Assembly: GCA_031259795.1 (NCBI GenBank) | Contig: JAIRLA010000127.1 | Span: forward strand, 1 to 27,157 | Direction of reading: 5' to 3' | Source: Azoarcus sp. | GTDB lineage: Bacteria > Pseudomonadota > Gammaproteobacteria > Burkholderiales > Rhodocyclaceae | Length of the DNA stretch: 27,157 nt | Part shown: in pieces, positions 17,903 through 26,915 of the stretch | Position numbering within the stretch: position 1 is the first letter of the stretch | Layout: each line of letters starts with the position of its first letter | Made by a program: the position numbers and the translations under genes | Notes under the pieces: model-generated | Databases searched by the model: none | Told to the model about the DNA's origin: nothing | What the model saw: the letters and a program-made list of their open reading frames with translations, nothing else

Positions 17903-20023
17903 ATGGACTCACATCGCACACAAGGCATCTTTGCACGATATCGCAAGATCATTTTCGCCGTGATTTTGTTTATGGTCGCCGATTCGGTCGTAATTGGCAT
18001 CAATTTCTACAATACTTACAAAGCCGACGAATCCGCCATTTCGATCAACCTTTCGGGGCGGCAGCGGATGCTTTCGCAGCGCATGACAAAAGTGCTGCTG
18101 TTGACGCAGCGCAGCGTGGAAGCGAACGATGACGCGGGAGTCGAGAAAAACCTGAAAGAACTCGACCTCACGGTGAGACTTTTCAATACCACGCTCAAGG
18201 GATTCCGCGATGGCGACAACGTCACCGGCGGCGATGGCAAACCGGCTTTCCTGGTCCAGGTCGAAACGGACAAATCCCGGCAAATCGTGGCGGACGCCTA
18301 TGAAATCTGGACGCCGTACCTGGAATTGTTGCAGCCGCTGCTGGGCAAGACCAGCGTCACGGACGTCCACGCCCTCGAAGCCGCGGTCGCCTATGCCCAG
18401 GCCAACAATCTGGAAGTCCTGCGTCTCATGAACGATCTGACCACCGATCTGGAAGTCGTCGCCAACCAGCGCGCCAGTACCCTGCGGATCGTCCTGACCA
18501 TCGGCATCATCGTGGCGTTCGTCAACTTCAGCTACACCGTCGTCGTCTCCATCCGGAACCTGATGGCCAGCGACAAACAACTCGCGCAGGCGCGCCACGA
18601 AACCCACGAGATCCTGACGACCGTCCACGAAGGACTGTTCCTGTTGAGCAAGGAAAAGAAACTGGGCACGCAATTCTCAAGCTCCCTGCCCATCATGCTG
18701 CACCGGGACATCGAACCCGGCATGGACTTCCTGCCCATCTTGCAGGGCATGGTCTCGCGGGAGACTTACGAGTCCGCGGTGGATTACATCGAGTTGCTCC
18801 TGGGCGAAAGGGTGAAGGAATCCCTGGTCACCAGCCTCAACCCGCTGACCGACGTCCCGGTCACCATGGTCGACAAGTTCGGCGGCATCCAGAATCGCTA
18901 CCTGTCGCTGTTCTTCAACCGGGTCATCATAGACGGCGTGATTTCGCACATCCTGGTGACGGTACAGGACACGACCGAGAAAGTCTTGCTGGCGCAGCAA
19001 CTCGAACAGGCGAAGAGCAGGGCGAAGATCGAAATCGAGGCCTTGCTGCGGCTGGCGGGCAGCGATTTCGACTCGCTCCGGCTCTTCATCGACAACACCG
19101 GCGAATCGCTGGCGCAAATCAACAAGAAACTGAGCGAGACCCAGGAAAACGACCGCGAGCGCCTGCACACCCTGAATTACGTCATGCGCCTCGTACACGG
19201 CATCAAGGGCGAAGCGGCGGTGCTCGGCATCGACGCGCTGGAAGAGTACGCCCACGCCAGCGAGCAGGAAATGGTCGGCATGCGCGAAAACAGCGACCGG
19301 GAAGGATTGAGCGGCGAGCAGATGCTGCGCATCGCCGTGCTGCTGGAAGGCTTCTACGAGCGCTACTCCTCGCTTTCCTTCGTCGTCTCGCGCCTCGGCG
19401 AAGCCTTGGGCGCGCAGGCGCCGGAGGCGGGCAATGCGGGCGAAACCAGGACGGAGGCGCAGACGAACCCGTTCGTCCAGCAGATCACGGACCTGGCGCG
19501 CCGCATCGCTATGGATCACGGCAAGGATGTCGAGGTATCATGTCAACTCGAAAAACTCTCATCCCTGCCCAAACATATCGTGCAAGAGTTGCAAAGCATC
19601 TCCATCCAGCTCGTCCGCAATGCCTTGTCGCACGGGATCGAAACACCGGAAGAACGCAGTAACCGCCAAAAACCCAAAACGGGAGCCTTGTGCCTCTTGT
19701 GCGAATATCTGGGCAACAACCATTACGACTTCACCGTGCGAGACGACGGGTGCGGCATCGTGCCCGAACGCCTGCGCGCGCGCTTGGTGGAAAGCGGCCG
19801 CCTGAGCAAGGAAGAAGCGGCGGCCATGAGCGACGAAGAAATCGCCCAGCTCATTTTCCAGCCGGGCGTATCTTCCGCGGCGAAAGCGGACCGGGATGCG
19901 GGGCATGGCGTCGGCCTGGATATCGTCCTGGAAAAGGTGAAGAGCTTCAATGGTCGCATGCTGGTCAGGAGCCGCCCGAACATGTTCACTGAATTCCACA
20001 TTCAATTCAACACGGCAGGATAG
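17903..20023 (+). CDS. Membrane sensor kinase: PilJ-type sensor, HPt and CheA-like ATPase, no CheW-like domain
   Basis: Not assignable to a named system. The 706-residue protein has TM1 near residues 14-36, a PilJ-type sensor with ISINLSGRQRMLSQRMTK (about 46-63), and TM2 near 195-216. A PAS-like middle region follows. The HPt domain has RLVHGIKGEAAVLG with phospho-accepting His432. The CheA-like ATPase has an N-box containing QLVRNALSHGIETPEE (N573), DDGCGI (614-619), FQPGVSS, and GHGVGLDIV (from 667). The protein ends soon after the ATPase, so the CheW-like regulatory domain that ties CheA to receptor arrays is absent, and its own PilJ region presumably senses. It starts at ATG after GAGGT and is 8 bases upstream of a CheY-like gene, its likely phosphotransfer partner. 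Confidence 0.88.
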   Translation: MDSHRTQGIFARYRKIIFAVILFMVADSVVIGINFYNTYKADESAISINLSGRQRMLSQRMTKVLLLTQRSVEANDDAGVEKNLKELDLTVRLFNTTLKGFRDGDNVTGGDGKPAFLVQVETDKSRQIVADAYEIWTPYLELLQPLLGKTSVTDVHALEAAVAYAQANNLEVLRLMNDLTTDLEVVANQRASTLRIVLTIGIIVAFVNFSYTVVVSIRNLMASDKQLAQARHETHEILTTVHEGLFLLSKEKKLGTQFSSSLPIMLHRDIEPGMDFLPILQGMVSRETYESAVDYIELLLGERVKESLVTSLNPLTDVPVTMVDKFGGIQNRYLSLFFNRVIIDGVISHILVTVQDTTEKVLLAQQLEQAKSRAKIEIEALLRLAGSDFDSLRLFIDNTGESLAQINKKLSETQENDRERLHTLNYVMRLVHGIKGEAAVLGIDALEEYAHASEQEMVGMRENSDREGLSGEQMLRIAVLLEGFYERYSSLSFVVSRLGEALGAQAPEAGNAGETRTEAQTNPFVQQITDLARRIAMDHGKDVEVSCQLEKLSSLPKHIVQELQSISIQLVRNALSHGIETPEERSNRQKPKTGALCLLCEYLGNNHYDFTVRDDGCGIVPERLRARLVESGRLSKEEAAAMSDEEIAQLIFQPGVSSAAKADRDAGHGVGLDIVLEKVKSFNGRMLVRSRPNMFTEFHIQFNTAG

Positions 20024-20031
20024 ACACTGAA

Positions 20032-20400
20032 ATGAAACTCCTGATCGTTGACGATTCCGCGATTATCAGAAGCCGCATTGCGCGCGTCCTGGGTAATTCG
20101 CGCCTGGTTTCCATCGACGTGGTTGGCATGGCCCGCAACGGCGTGGAAGCCATCACGCTCTTTTTGCAGAATCCCCCGGACATCGTGACCATGGACATCA
20201 CCATGCCGGGAATGGATGGGGTCGATTGCACGGAGAAAATGATCAGCCTTCATCCTGAATGCAATATTCTCGTCATTTCCGCGCTGAGCGACAAGGCCAC
20301 GGCCCTGAAAGCCCTGAAAAAAGGCGCGCGCGGTTTTCTCTACAAGCCATTTACCGACGAAGAACTGGTCGCAGCCTTGCTGGAGCTTACACACTCATGA
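20032..20400 (+). CDS. Stand-alone CheY-like response regulator
   Basis: A single receiver domain of 122 residues with no output domain. The acidic pocket is D7-D8, the phospho-acceptor is D55 in TMDITMPGMDG, the switch serine is in VISALSD, and the conserved lysine is K105 in YKPF. It sits 8 bases after the kinase gene and overlaps the next gene by 4 bases (ATGA), so the kinase is its likely donor and the CheX-like protein its likely phosphatase or target. The output might be flagellar, pilus or protein-protein interaction; nothing here decides it. Confidence 0.92.
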   Translation: MKLLIVDDSAIIRSRIARVLGNSRLVSIDVVGMARNGVEAITLFLQNPPDIVTMDITMPGMDGVDCTEKMISLHPECNILVISALSDKATALKALKKGARGFLYKPFTDEELVAALLELTHS

Positions 20401-20873
20401 GCACCACCACTCCCATCAATGAACACGACATCCAGAGCTTCGTGGAGGCCGTCAGTTCTTTTTTCTTCCAGATCACCCAGGAAAAAGTGGAGATCCGCTC
20501 CGCTTATCTGGTGGAAGGCGGCATCTCGCCCACGACGTTCGACCTGACCAGTTTCATCACCCTCTCCGGGGAGTTCACCGGACGCGTGTATTTTTCGGCG
20601 CCGCGCGTCATGGTCGCGCATCTCCTGCTCGCCATGCAGGAACCGGACCGGGGCGACGAGCGCCTGCTGGACGCGGTCGGCGAAATCGCCAATACGATTT
20701 CCGGCAACGCCCGCAAGCATTTTGGCGAGAGCATGCAAATTTCCGTGCCGGTCACGCAGGCCACCGAGCGCGACTGGCTGACCAGCGTCGCCTCGCCGCG
20801 CTCCTATGTCATCCTCGTGAAGTGGAAGCAGTATCGGGCATCCGTCGTCGTCGACATCCAGCGCATCGGCTGA
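20397..20873 (+). CDS. CheX/CheC-family protein, probable CheY-P phosphatase
   Basis: A 158-residue protein of the CheC/CheX/FliY phosphatase superfamily. The helix reading LLDAVGEIANTISGNARKHF carries the D-x3-E-x2-N arrangement used by this family to attack phosphorylated CheY. The rest follows the CheX pattern, with FTGRVYFSAP and a final VVVDIQ strand. The start overlaps the receiver gene stop (ATGA), indicating translational coupling. A phosphatase paired with a receiver fits fast signal termination. It could alternatively act as a non-enzymatic adaptor. Confidence 0.82.
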   Translation: MSTTTPINEHDIQSFVEAVSSFFFQITQEKVEIRSAYLVEGGISPTTFDLTSFITLSGEFTGRVYFSAPRVMVAHLLLAMQEPDRGDERLLDAVGEIANTISGNARKHFGESMQISVPVTQATERDWLTSVASPRSYVILVKWKQYRASVVVDIQRIG

Positions 20874-20971
20874 AATACCATCAGCCCGGCGCCCACAAGG
20901 CGATTACGGCAAGGCGCCGAACAGGGTCGTCATGGATCGCTTGGCGGATCGGGTTTTTCCGGTCGCGCCGC
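20874..20971. other. Convergent intergenic region
   Basis: This separates the converging CheX-like and hybrid kinase genes. A CGGCGCC/GGCGCCG inverted repeat with a 19-base loop lies near 20887-20919, but neither side has a proper T-tract, so no terminator is called with confidence. Confidence 0.35.
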
Positions 20972-23900
20972 TTACATCGTATCGAGCAAGCGCAAGGCTT
21001 CGTCGAATTCCGAAACAAGCACCAGTCCGACGAGCTTTGAGACGGCCTCGTGTTTTTCGTTACTGAGCGGCTGCGATTGCAAGGCCGACAGCGCGGCGTC
21101 CATGCCGTCCAGATCGCCCGCTTCCAACGCCGCCCTCAACCGGGCCAGGGTCTGACGCTCCAGTTCCGGGGCGGCGGCGTCGTTTTCATTCCTCGACGCA
21201 TTGCTGGATTGCGCTTCCGCGAGCGTCTTGCCTATCCGTGCGCTCAGGTTGGCCAGTCCGGAGCGGAATTTCTCCAGATTCTGGCGAATGAAGGCGCTGT
21301 CGCCACGGTGTCCGGCGGATTCCAGCAAAGCCGCCGACTTTGACAAAGCCTGCGCGCCAACATTGGCGATCGCATTCTTCAGGGCATGAACACTGGTCGT
21401 AAAAGCTTTCAATTCCTCAGGCAAGGCCGGCACTTCCAGCAAGGGGAGGCGTTGCTCCACATCCTGCCGGAAAACATCGAGAAGACTCAGGTAACGTTCT
21501 TCGGAACCACCCACACTGGATACCCCCGTGGCGATATCCAGGCCCTCGATCCCCGACAAATACATGATCGCCTCGGTCTTTATCTCTTTTTTCACCACTT
21601 GCGGCGCATCCTGGCGCTTTTCTTTCGGTATCCAGTGACTCAGGATGGCATCGAGTTTGGCAACTTCTATCGGTTTTGAAAGGAAATCGTCGAAACCGTT
21701 TTCGAGAAACATTTCCCGCATCCCGGAAACAGCATTGGCGGTGAGTACGATAATGGGTACTTTCCTGAAATATTCGCCTTCCAGATTTCGAATGATGTGA
21801 ACGGCTTCCAGGCCGTCCATTCCCGGCATCATATGGTCCATGAAAATAATGTCGTAGCACTGGCGACGCGCCAATTCAATGGCCTCGTGTCCGCTCGCGG
21901 CACAATCGATCTGCAACTCGTAGATGGCCATGAGTCCCTGGGCCACGCGCAGGTTCGTGGCGAGATCGTCCACAACCAGGACGCGCGCGCCGGGCAGGAT
22001 GAAGCGGACGCCATTTTCAGCGACGCGCGCATAATGTTTCGCGTCCAGCAGGCCATTCAGGATATTGGCGATAGAGGGAGCGTAAGTCGGCATGATCAAT
22101 GTGCGTACATTGCTTCCCGGCATTGGTTCGTCCGGTTCGGCATCGAGGAGCACCGGCACGGCGCCGGGAGCGAGCCGCCCTCCTTCGGCAATGACTTCCG
22201 CCATCAAGTGACGCGGCGAAAACACAAAAGCGTAATCGTGAGCAAGCAATTCATCGACGAAATCCTCATGAGTCTGCGCACTTCCGCAAAATACGCCAAG
22301 GTTGCGAACAGCCGAAATAATATAATCGACATAGCCCCGCTGCGGCTCATACACCAGGACGCTTTTCTTTTCCGGTTCCAGCACCTCCGCAAAACGGCGA
22401 TATTCCCGGATACCCTGCAAAAACGTCGCGGTAAAGGTAGAGCCTTCACCATAAACACTCTTGACAGTAATATCCCCTCCCATCATCCGGCTCAGGTTGC
22501 GGCTGATGGCAAGCCCCAGGCCGGTACCTTCAATGCCCTTGTTTTTGACAGAATCGATCTGGACAAAATCGCCAAACAATTTGTCCATGTCTTCTTCTTT
22601 GATGCCTATTCCGGTATCACGCACCTCGCAACAAATATCCACCACATCCGTCCCGACTCTCTTGCCGTTAATGGAGAGGAAAATATGGCCTTTTCTCGTA
22701 TACTTGGCCGCATTACTCAACAGGTTCAACAATATTTGGCGAACTCGCATCTCATCGCCGATTATCATCCCCGGCAGGCAGCTATCAACATAGACAGAAA
22801 AGCGCACCGGCTTTTCCAATAAACGCATCCGGATGATCGTAATAACATCATTAAGCAAAGAACCAAGATCGTATTCCACGTTCACATTTTCCAACTTTCC
22901 GGATTCTATTTTGGAAAAATCAAGAATATCGTCGATCAGGGCAAGCAAATTCGAACCCGCCTGTTTGATGTCCGCCGCGTAAGACTTGGTGGTCTGCGGA
23001 GCGTCATCGCGCAGGATCAGCTCGCTCATACCGATAACGGCGTTCATCGGCGTGCGTATTTCATGCGACATTTTCGCCAGGAATGCACTCTTGGAACGGT
23101 TGGCGCGCTCCGCTTCCAGACGAGCCTCCACCAGTTGCGTGACATCGCTGATATCCACGAACCTGCCCGCCACGCCGCTTTCTTCATCTTCGAGCAAATC
23201 GGATATGATCCTGAAATGCCACGATTCACCGTCCTCCTCCACCTCGATCGTATTTTCGTAGTATCCATCGCATTCGAAAATGTCGCTGATCATCAGTTTC
23301 ATGTTCATTCGATGAAAAAGATCGACCAACGGACGCCCGATGGCCAGTTTTGCACTTTCGATATGTGCCAGTCTTGCCATTGGCTCGCTGAGGTGAGTAA
23401 CGCGGTTCATTCGATCCACCATGGCGACGACATTGGGCGTAGTTGCCATGAAAGAAACGAAAACCTTTTCCGCTCGGAAGGAGCGTAAATTCTTGTCGGA
23501 AGCCAAGCGCGCCAATACCAAAAAGAGGAATGCGGCAAAAACACTGAACTCCCATTTCACAAGTATCCCGTCGAAGCTTATTTCCCTGCCCAGCAAGGGC
23601 ACTTCCGCCAACAGCAAGAGAAAAACAATGACCGCTTCCGTAATGGCCAAAAACAACAGGGATCTATATTTTCCGTAGATCGCGCCAATACCGATCAGGC
23701 AAATGCAGGCATCGAAATAATAGGACAGTCCCGCCACATACATGCTGTCGGCAGTCAACGCCAGAAAAACGAGAAGCGGGATCAAATACGACATCAATTC
23801 AATATTCGTCATAAAGCACATCAGAAGCGCCATCACGACGACAAGTAGCAAACAGGCGGATAACAGAAAAACCGTGTTCTCCCAAACTCCCGCATTGATA

Positions 23901-24196
23901 TATTGTGGCAATTGGATACTGACAAAAATAATTATCCCGAGGAAAATAAAAAGATTGCCCGCCAAATAACAATTCCTGTCGCTTTTCCCCTTCACCAAGC
24001 GATGTACTCTTCTCATCGTTGGAACGATAAGCAGCAACATTGGCAAAAGAACACAAAACAATATCATCAGCTCGAAACCAGCGTCGGATTCGGCGGTATA
24101 TTTCAGATTCGAAAATATGATGGTAAGTACGCAAACCACTCCCAGAATGGCGGACCAGCGGAAATAGCCTCTCCCCAGATTGTTTTTGAAATTCAT
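20972..24196 (-). CDS. Hybrid histidine kinase: multi-TM sensor, PAS, HisKA, HATPase, pseudo-receiver, receiver, HPt
   Basis: A 1074-residue inner-membrane hybrid kinase. Six or more hydrophobic segments occupy residues about 12-235. A PAS-like region (about 245-350) follows, then HisKA with [16 protein letters not shown] (His378) and HATPase with [19 protein letters not shown] and GTGLGLAI. The first receiver-like segment (about 620-735) lacks the acidic pocket and phospho-aspartate. The second is canonical with VVDDLATN, D787 in [16 protein letters not shown] and SKPIE. The HPt domain has [11 protein letters not shown] (His937), with N replacing the usual G after K. A helical C-terminal tail, often seen after HPt in such kinases, closes it. 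Its ATG overlaps the lipid-kinase stop (ATGA), with GGGAG upstream inside that gene. Confidence 0.93.
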   Translation of the reverse strand: MNFKNNLGRGYFRWSAILGVVCVLTIIFSNLKYTAESDAGFELMILFCVLLPMLLLIVPTMRRVHRLVKGKSDRNCYLAGNLFIFLGIIIFVSIQLPQYINAGVWENTVFLLSACLLLVVVMALLMCFMTNIELMSYLIPLLVFLALTADSMYVAGLSYYFDACICLIGIGAIYGKYRSLLFLAITEAVIVFLLLLAEVPLLGREISFDGILVKWEFSVFAAFLFLVLARLASDKNLRSFRAEKVFVSFMATTPNVVAMVDRMNRVTHLSEPMARLAHIESAKLAIGRPLVDLFHRMNMKLMISDIFECDGYYENTIEVEEDGESWHFRIISDLLEDEESGVAGRFVDISDVTQLVEARLEAERANRSKSAFLAKMSHEIRTPMNAVIGMSELILRDDAPQTTKSYAADIKQAGSNLLALIDDILDFSKIESGKLENVNVEYDLGSLLNDVITIIRMRLLEKPVRFSVYVDSCLPGMIIGDEMRVRQILLNLLSNAAKYTRKGHIFLSINGKRVGTDVVDICCEVRDTGIGIKEEDMDKLFGDFVQIDSVKNKGIEGTGLGLAISRNLSRMMGGDITVKSVYGEGSTFTATFLQGIREYRRFAEVLEPEKKSVLVYEPQRGYVDYIISAVRNLGVFCGSAQTHEDFVDELLAHDYAFVFSPRHLMAEVIAEGGRLAPGAVPVLLDAEPDEPMPGSNVRTLIMPTYAPSIANILNGLLDAKHYARVAENGVRFILPGARVLVVDDLATNLRVAQGLMAIYELQIDCAASGHEAIELARRQCYDIIFMDHMMPGMDGLEAVHIIRNLEGEYFRKVPIIVLTANAVSGMREMFLENGFDDFLSKPIEVAKLDAILSHWIPKEKRQDAPQVVKKEIKTEAIMYLSGIEGLDIATGVSSVGGSEERYLSLLDVFRQDVEQRLPLLEVPALPEELKAFTTSVHALKNAIANVGAQALSKSAALLESAGHRGDSAFIRQNLEKFRSGLANLSARIGKTLAEAQSSNASRNENDAAAPELERQTLARLRAALEAGDLDGMDAALSALQSQPLSNEKHEAVSKLVGLVLVSEFDEALRLLDTM

Positions 24197-25194
24197 GGCT
24201 GCACTCCCGAAGCGACTTCGTTCGTCACGCCGGTTGGCGTGACAATGCGCACTACACCAGGTCGTATTTCCACCGTAATATATTTATCGTAAAAAACTTC
24301 CCCATCCAGATCAAGCATCAAGGGACTATCTGAAATTACAAAAACCTTTTTCGCCCGTTGGTATGAAAACAAATCCGGATGCTCGGCGTGCTTGCCGTGC
24401 ACATAATACGATACCATTTTGAATGTATTCAGGATATCCGTATCTCCACTGCACAGCACATCCAGCCAGCCATCGGACGGCGCAGCCTCGGGAATAATGG
24501 TTTTGTCTCTCGAATACATCGGCGTGTTGGCGATGTTGATAATGGCGCGCGAACCGCCCCAATCCTCGCCATCGACCCATATCCGGTAATTCTGCTTGGC
24601 GAGCGCGCGTCTGGCGATAATCGAGGCGGATGCCAACCGCACAAGGAAATCGGGCATATAACGCCATAAAAAACCGTGCCGGCTTTTCAACACCATGGAA
24701 CTGATGTTGGTCAATGACTCCAGCCCGACCAAACAATAACTCAACGCATAATTACTGCCGCAATACAGTGCATCCATCGGGATGGAAGGTGCATTGATCT
24801 GTGCTTCCAGGGAACGAAAGAGCTTCTTGTCCTTTTGCCCGAAAACGCGGTAAAAACTGTCTTCCGTACCGTAAGGCATCGTACCCAACTCCGCGTTCGG
24901 CAACCCCACGACACCGTTCAGGCAGTCGAACAAAATGCCGTCGCCGCCCACGGCGAACACCCGCAGCGGCGCGCCGGGCGAAGCCGCGCCCGCGAACCGG
25001 CGTATCGCACCGATGGCGTCGCGGGGAAACCGTGAAATATGAACAGCGTACTCCGAGCTTGTCTGTGCTGCCGCATCTTGTTCCCTGAAATAACGGTGTA
25101 TCCCTTCAATAACATTATCCATTTCCCGGCTGCTGTGGAAACATACCGGATTGACAACAAAAAAGTATCTTTTCGAGGGCAAGGGCATTGTCAT
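24193..25194 (-). CDS. Diacylglycerol-kinase-family lipid kinase (YegS/DgkB-like), substrate unknown
   Basis: A 333-residue protein of the DAGK catalytic superfamily, which phosphorylates lipid substrates with ATP. Visible family landmarks are VVNP near the N-terminus (13-16), GGDG (83-86), DGWLDV (241-246) and LDLDGE (294-299, general-base region). The loop that usually reads G-T-x-N-D-F-A-R is [11 protein letters not shown] (109-119), so the Asn is replaced by Glu. Whether it is an active lipid kinase is uncertain. An excellent ribosome site, GGGGAGGAAA, precedes the ATG. It is 103 bases after the HD-GYP gene and overlaps the hybrid kinase gene by 4 bases, implying functional coupling with that sensor. 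Confidence 0.8.
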   Translation of the reverse strand: MTMPLPSKRYFFVVNPVCFHSSREMDNVIEGIHRYFREQDAAAQTSSEYAVHISRFPRDAIGAIRRFAGAASPGAPLRVFAVGGDGILFDCLNGVVGLPNAELGTMPYGTEDSFYRVFGQKDKKLFRSLEAQINAPSIPMDALYCGSNYALSYCLVGLESLTNISSMVLKSRHGFLWRYMPDFLVRLASASIIARRALAKQNYRIWVDGEDWGGSRAIINIANTPMYSRDKTIIPEAAPSDGWLDVLCSGDTDILNTFKMVSYYVHGKHAEHPDLFSYQRAKKVFVISDSPLMLDLDGEVFYDKYITVEIRPGVVRIVTPTGVTNEVASGVQP

Positions 25195-25297
25195 GAATAT
25201 TTCCTCCCCTGTTCCTGTTCATTGCCGCTGGATAGAGCATTCACTTTTGCCACTATGTTCTCCGTTACGAAAATTGTCCTGAAAGGCGCGCTTTCCA

Positions 25298-26395
25298 TTA
25301 TTTTGCCGGTCCCGCCACTGTTACCAGGCGCAAATCTTCCGAGCATTTTTCAAACAACTCGACCAGTATTGGATCGAAGTGCTTTCCTTTGCCTTGCCGG
25401 ATAATATCGACTGATGTCCAATGGTCGAATGCATTTTTATATGGGCGCACGGAAGTCAAGGCTTCGTAAACATCGACAATTGCCATCAAGCGCCCGAGGA
25501 GCGGGATTTCCATACCGGCGATTCCGGCAGGGTAGCCCGTGCCATCCCATTTCTCGTGATGATACCTGGCAAAAGTCTTGGCATGCCGCAAGAAAAGACT
25601 GTCCTCCTCGTCTTCTTCGAGCCTCTCGATGAAACTGACGCCAAAAGCAACATGATTTTTCATTTCCCGGAATTCTTCATCAGTCAACTTGCCGGGTTTT
25701 TTGAGAATACTGTCCAGGATGGCAATTTTGCCGACATCATGCAACTGGGAAGATTGGAGCAATAATTCCAGATCCCAGCCGGTCGTCTGATCCCTGTACA
25801 AGTCCTCTTTCATCAAGGCGGTCAACAACACTCGCAAGCATTGTTGAGTGCGTCCAATATGATTGCCCGTGTCAGTATCACGTCCTTCCACCAGTTCCGC
25901 CATTGCGCGCAATACTTTATTTTGCAACTTCAAGACAGTCTGCGTTTTTTCCGCCACCATTTTCTGGAGATTATCGTTGTAATCCAGTAGTGTTTTTCTT
26001 TGGGATTCTATCAACAAATGCAATTCCACCCGCTTCTTCAAAAGCGCGGCGGAAAAAGGTTTGGCGATATAATCCACAGCCCCCAGACTCAATCCCATGA
26101 GTTCGCTTTTATCATCGTTCATGGCGGTCAGGAAAATAACAGGAATATCTGAAGTATCAGGGCTTCCTTTCAGTATTTTGATGGCCTCGTAACCGTTCAT
26201 CTCCGGCATATCGACATCCAGGAGAATCAATTCCGGGGTGTAGCTATTCAGCATTTCAAACATTTTGCGTGCGGATGCCACAGTCAACACCCTGTAGGAA
26301 TTTGACAATGCTGTTTTACCGACCATCAAATTGGCCAGGCTGTCATCGACCAGCATGATCAACTTGCGGTCATCCACAATGTTCTTATTGCTCAT
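25298..26395 (-). CDS. Response regulator with HD-GYP domain, probable c-di-GMP phosphodiesterase
   Basis: A 365-residue cytoplasmic regulator. The N-terminal receiver has D17-D18, phospho-acceptor D60 in LLDVDMPEMNG and a KPF lysine. A short coiled coil (about 135-165) leads to an HD-GYP domain with LHDVGKIA (H219, D220), the HVAFG histidine, YHHEKWDGTGYP (HHE 279-281, GYP 287-289) and DVYEALTS...RPYK. All recognised metal-binding and signature residues look intact, so hydrolysis of c-di-GMP to GMP is likely. The start MSNKN is chosen because GGAGGAG precedes it directly; an in-frame ATG 8 codons upstream lacks such a site. The hybrid kinase two genes downstream is a plausible phosphodonor. 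Confidence 0.94.
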   Translation of the reverse strand: MSNKNIVDDRKLIMLVDDSLANLMVGKTALSNSYRVLTVASARKMFEMLNSYTPELILLDVDMPEMNGYEAIKILKGSPDTSDIPVIFLTAMNDDKSELMGLSLGAVDYIAKPFSAALLKKRVELHLLIESQRKTLLDYNDNLQKMVAEKTQTVLKLQNKVLRAMAELVEGRDTDTGNHIGRTQQCLRVLLTALMKEDLYRDQTTGWDLELLLQSSQLHDVGKIAILDSILKKPGKLTDEEFREMKNHVAFGVSFIERLEEDEEDSLFLRHAKTFARYHHEKWDGTGYPAGIAGMEIPLLGRLMAIVDVYEALTSVRPYKNAFDHWTSVDIIRQGKGKHFDPILVELFEKCSEDLRLVTVAGPAK

Positions 26396-26397
26396 TT

Positions 26398-26404
26398 CTC
26401 CTCC
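26398..26404 (-). promoter_or_regulatory. Strong Shine-Dalgarno deciding the HD-GYP start
   Basis: GGAGGAG on the minus strand lies two bases before ATGAGCAAT. It selects the MSNKN start over the in-frame ATG at 26417-26419. Confidence 0.8.
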
Positions 26405-26475
26405 AGATGCAGAATCCAATTCAAAAATACTGACGCCATGAGCAGGGGATTTATCAAGGATGTTCTCACATCGCC

Positions 26476-26504
26476 AATATGAAGCTACACAATAAGGCTA
26501 TCAA
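26476..26504 (-). promoter_or_regulatory. Candidate sigma70 promoter for the HD-GYP/lipid-kinase/hybrid-kinase unit
   Basis: On the minus strand TTGATA (26499-26504) and CATATT (26476-26481) are separated by exactly 17 bases in an AT-rich stretch, giving a 5/6 and 4/6 match to the sigma70 boxes. Transcription would begin about 70 bases upstream of the HD-GYP start. Confidence 0.5.
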
Positions 26505-26634
26505 TACTCTAAAAGATTCTATGAATTGCCCTTGCTGTACGAAAACGAAAAATTCACGACATGCATAAAGTACGAATATGGCGGCCATTGCACCGTCGTA
26601 ACAAAATCACGATTTCTCCTGTGGAATCCAACCG

Positions 26635-26671
26635 CGGCAACCCAGTTCGTTCCATCCGGCGCGTAGCGCCG
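26635..26671 (-). repeat. Dispersed repeat module, inverted half
   Basis: On the minus strand this reads hairpin CGGCGC-TAC-GCGCCG followed by GGATGGAACGAACTGGGTTGCC in two pieces. The outer 20 bases are the inverted complement of 26751-26770 with one or two differences, so the pair could form a long hairpin or cruciform enclosing about 95 bases. Confidence 0.7.
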
Positions 26672-26751
26672 CCGGATAAAAAGAGGGAGGAAGGCAGAGG
26701 ACGCTCGACCACTCCCCACCACAGAGAAAACAGCGTCGCTACGCTCCGCAT

Positions 26752-26908
26752 GGAACGAACTGGATTGCCACGTCGCTGCGCTCCTCGCAATGACGAAGAG
26801 GGGGGCTCTCGCAATGACGAAGGGATGGCTTTCACAATGGTGAGGCGGGGGCGGCTTTCGCAATGGCGAGTTCTTGCGATGAACCTTCCCTCCCCCGCTT
26901 GGCGGGCA
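26752..26908 (+). repeat. Dispersed repeat element, longest copy
   Basis: Its first 45 bases (26752-26796) match 48-92 with two differences. They are followed by degenerate units around CGCAATGACGA at 26786, 26810, 26833 and 26859, and by CTCCCCCGCTTGGCGGG. The second half matches 307-392 in inverted orientation. No transposase or coding potential is visible, so it is either a non-autonomous element or a REP-like assembly. Confidence 0.75.
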
Positions 26909-26915
26909 TAGGTAT

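Larger units (their letters stand above)
26505..26915. repeat. Composite dispersed-repeat region at the right end
   Basis: There is no convincing gene. It contains a minus-oriented module at 26635-26671 (CGGCGC-GTA-GCGCCG hairpin plus CCAGTTCGTTCCA), a plus-oriented module from 26752, a four-unit roughly 24-base periodic tract at 26786-26869, and a CCCGC-TTG-GCGGG hairpin at 26894-26906. All have relatives at 1-392. Confidence 0.8.

Noticed and set aside
17502..17903. 133-residue plus-strand frame before the PilJ-type kinase
   Set aside because: It begins inside the gatA terminator, has no domain and its codon use is unlike the neighbouring genes.
20887..20919. Inverted repeat between the convergent CheX-like and hybrid kinase genes as a terminator
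   Set aside because: The loop is long and there is no T-tract on either strand, so it was not called as a terminator.
26786..26869. Periodic tract as a CRISPR array
   Set aside because: Units are degenerate, spacers are G-rich and similar to one another rather than unique, and there is no cas gene nearby.
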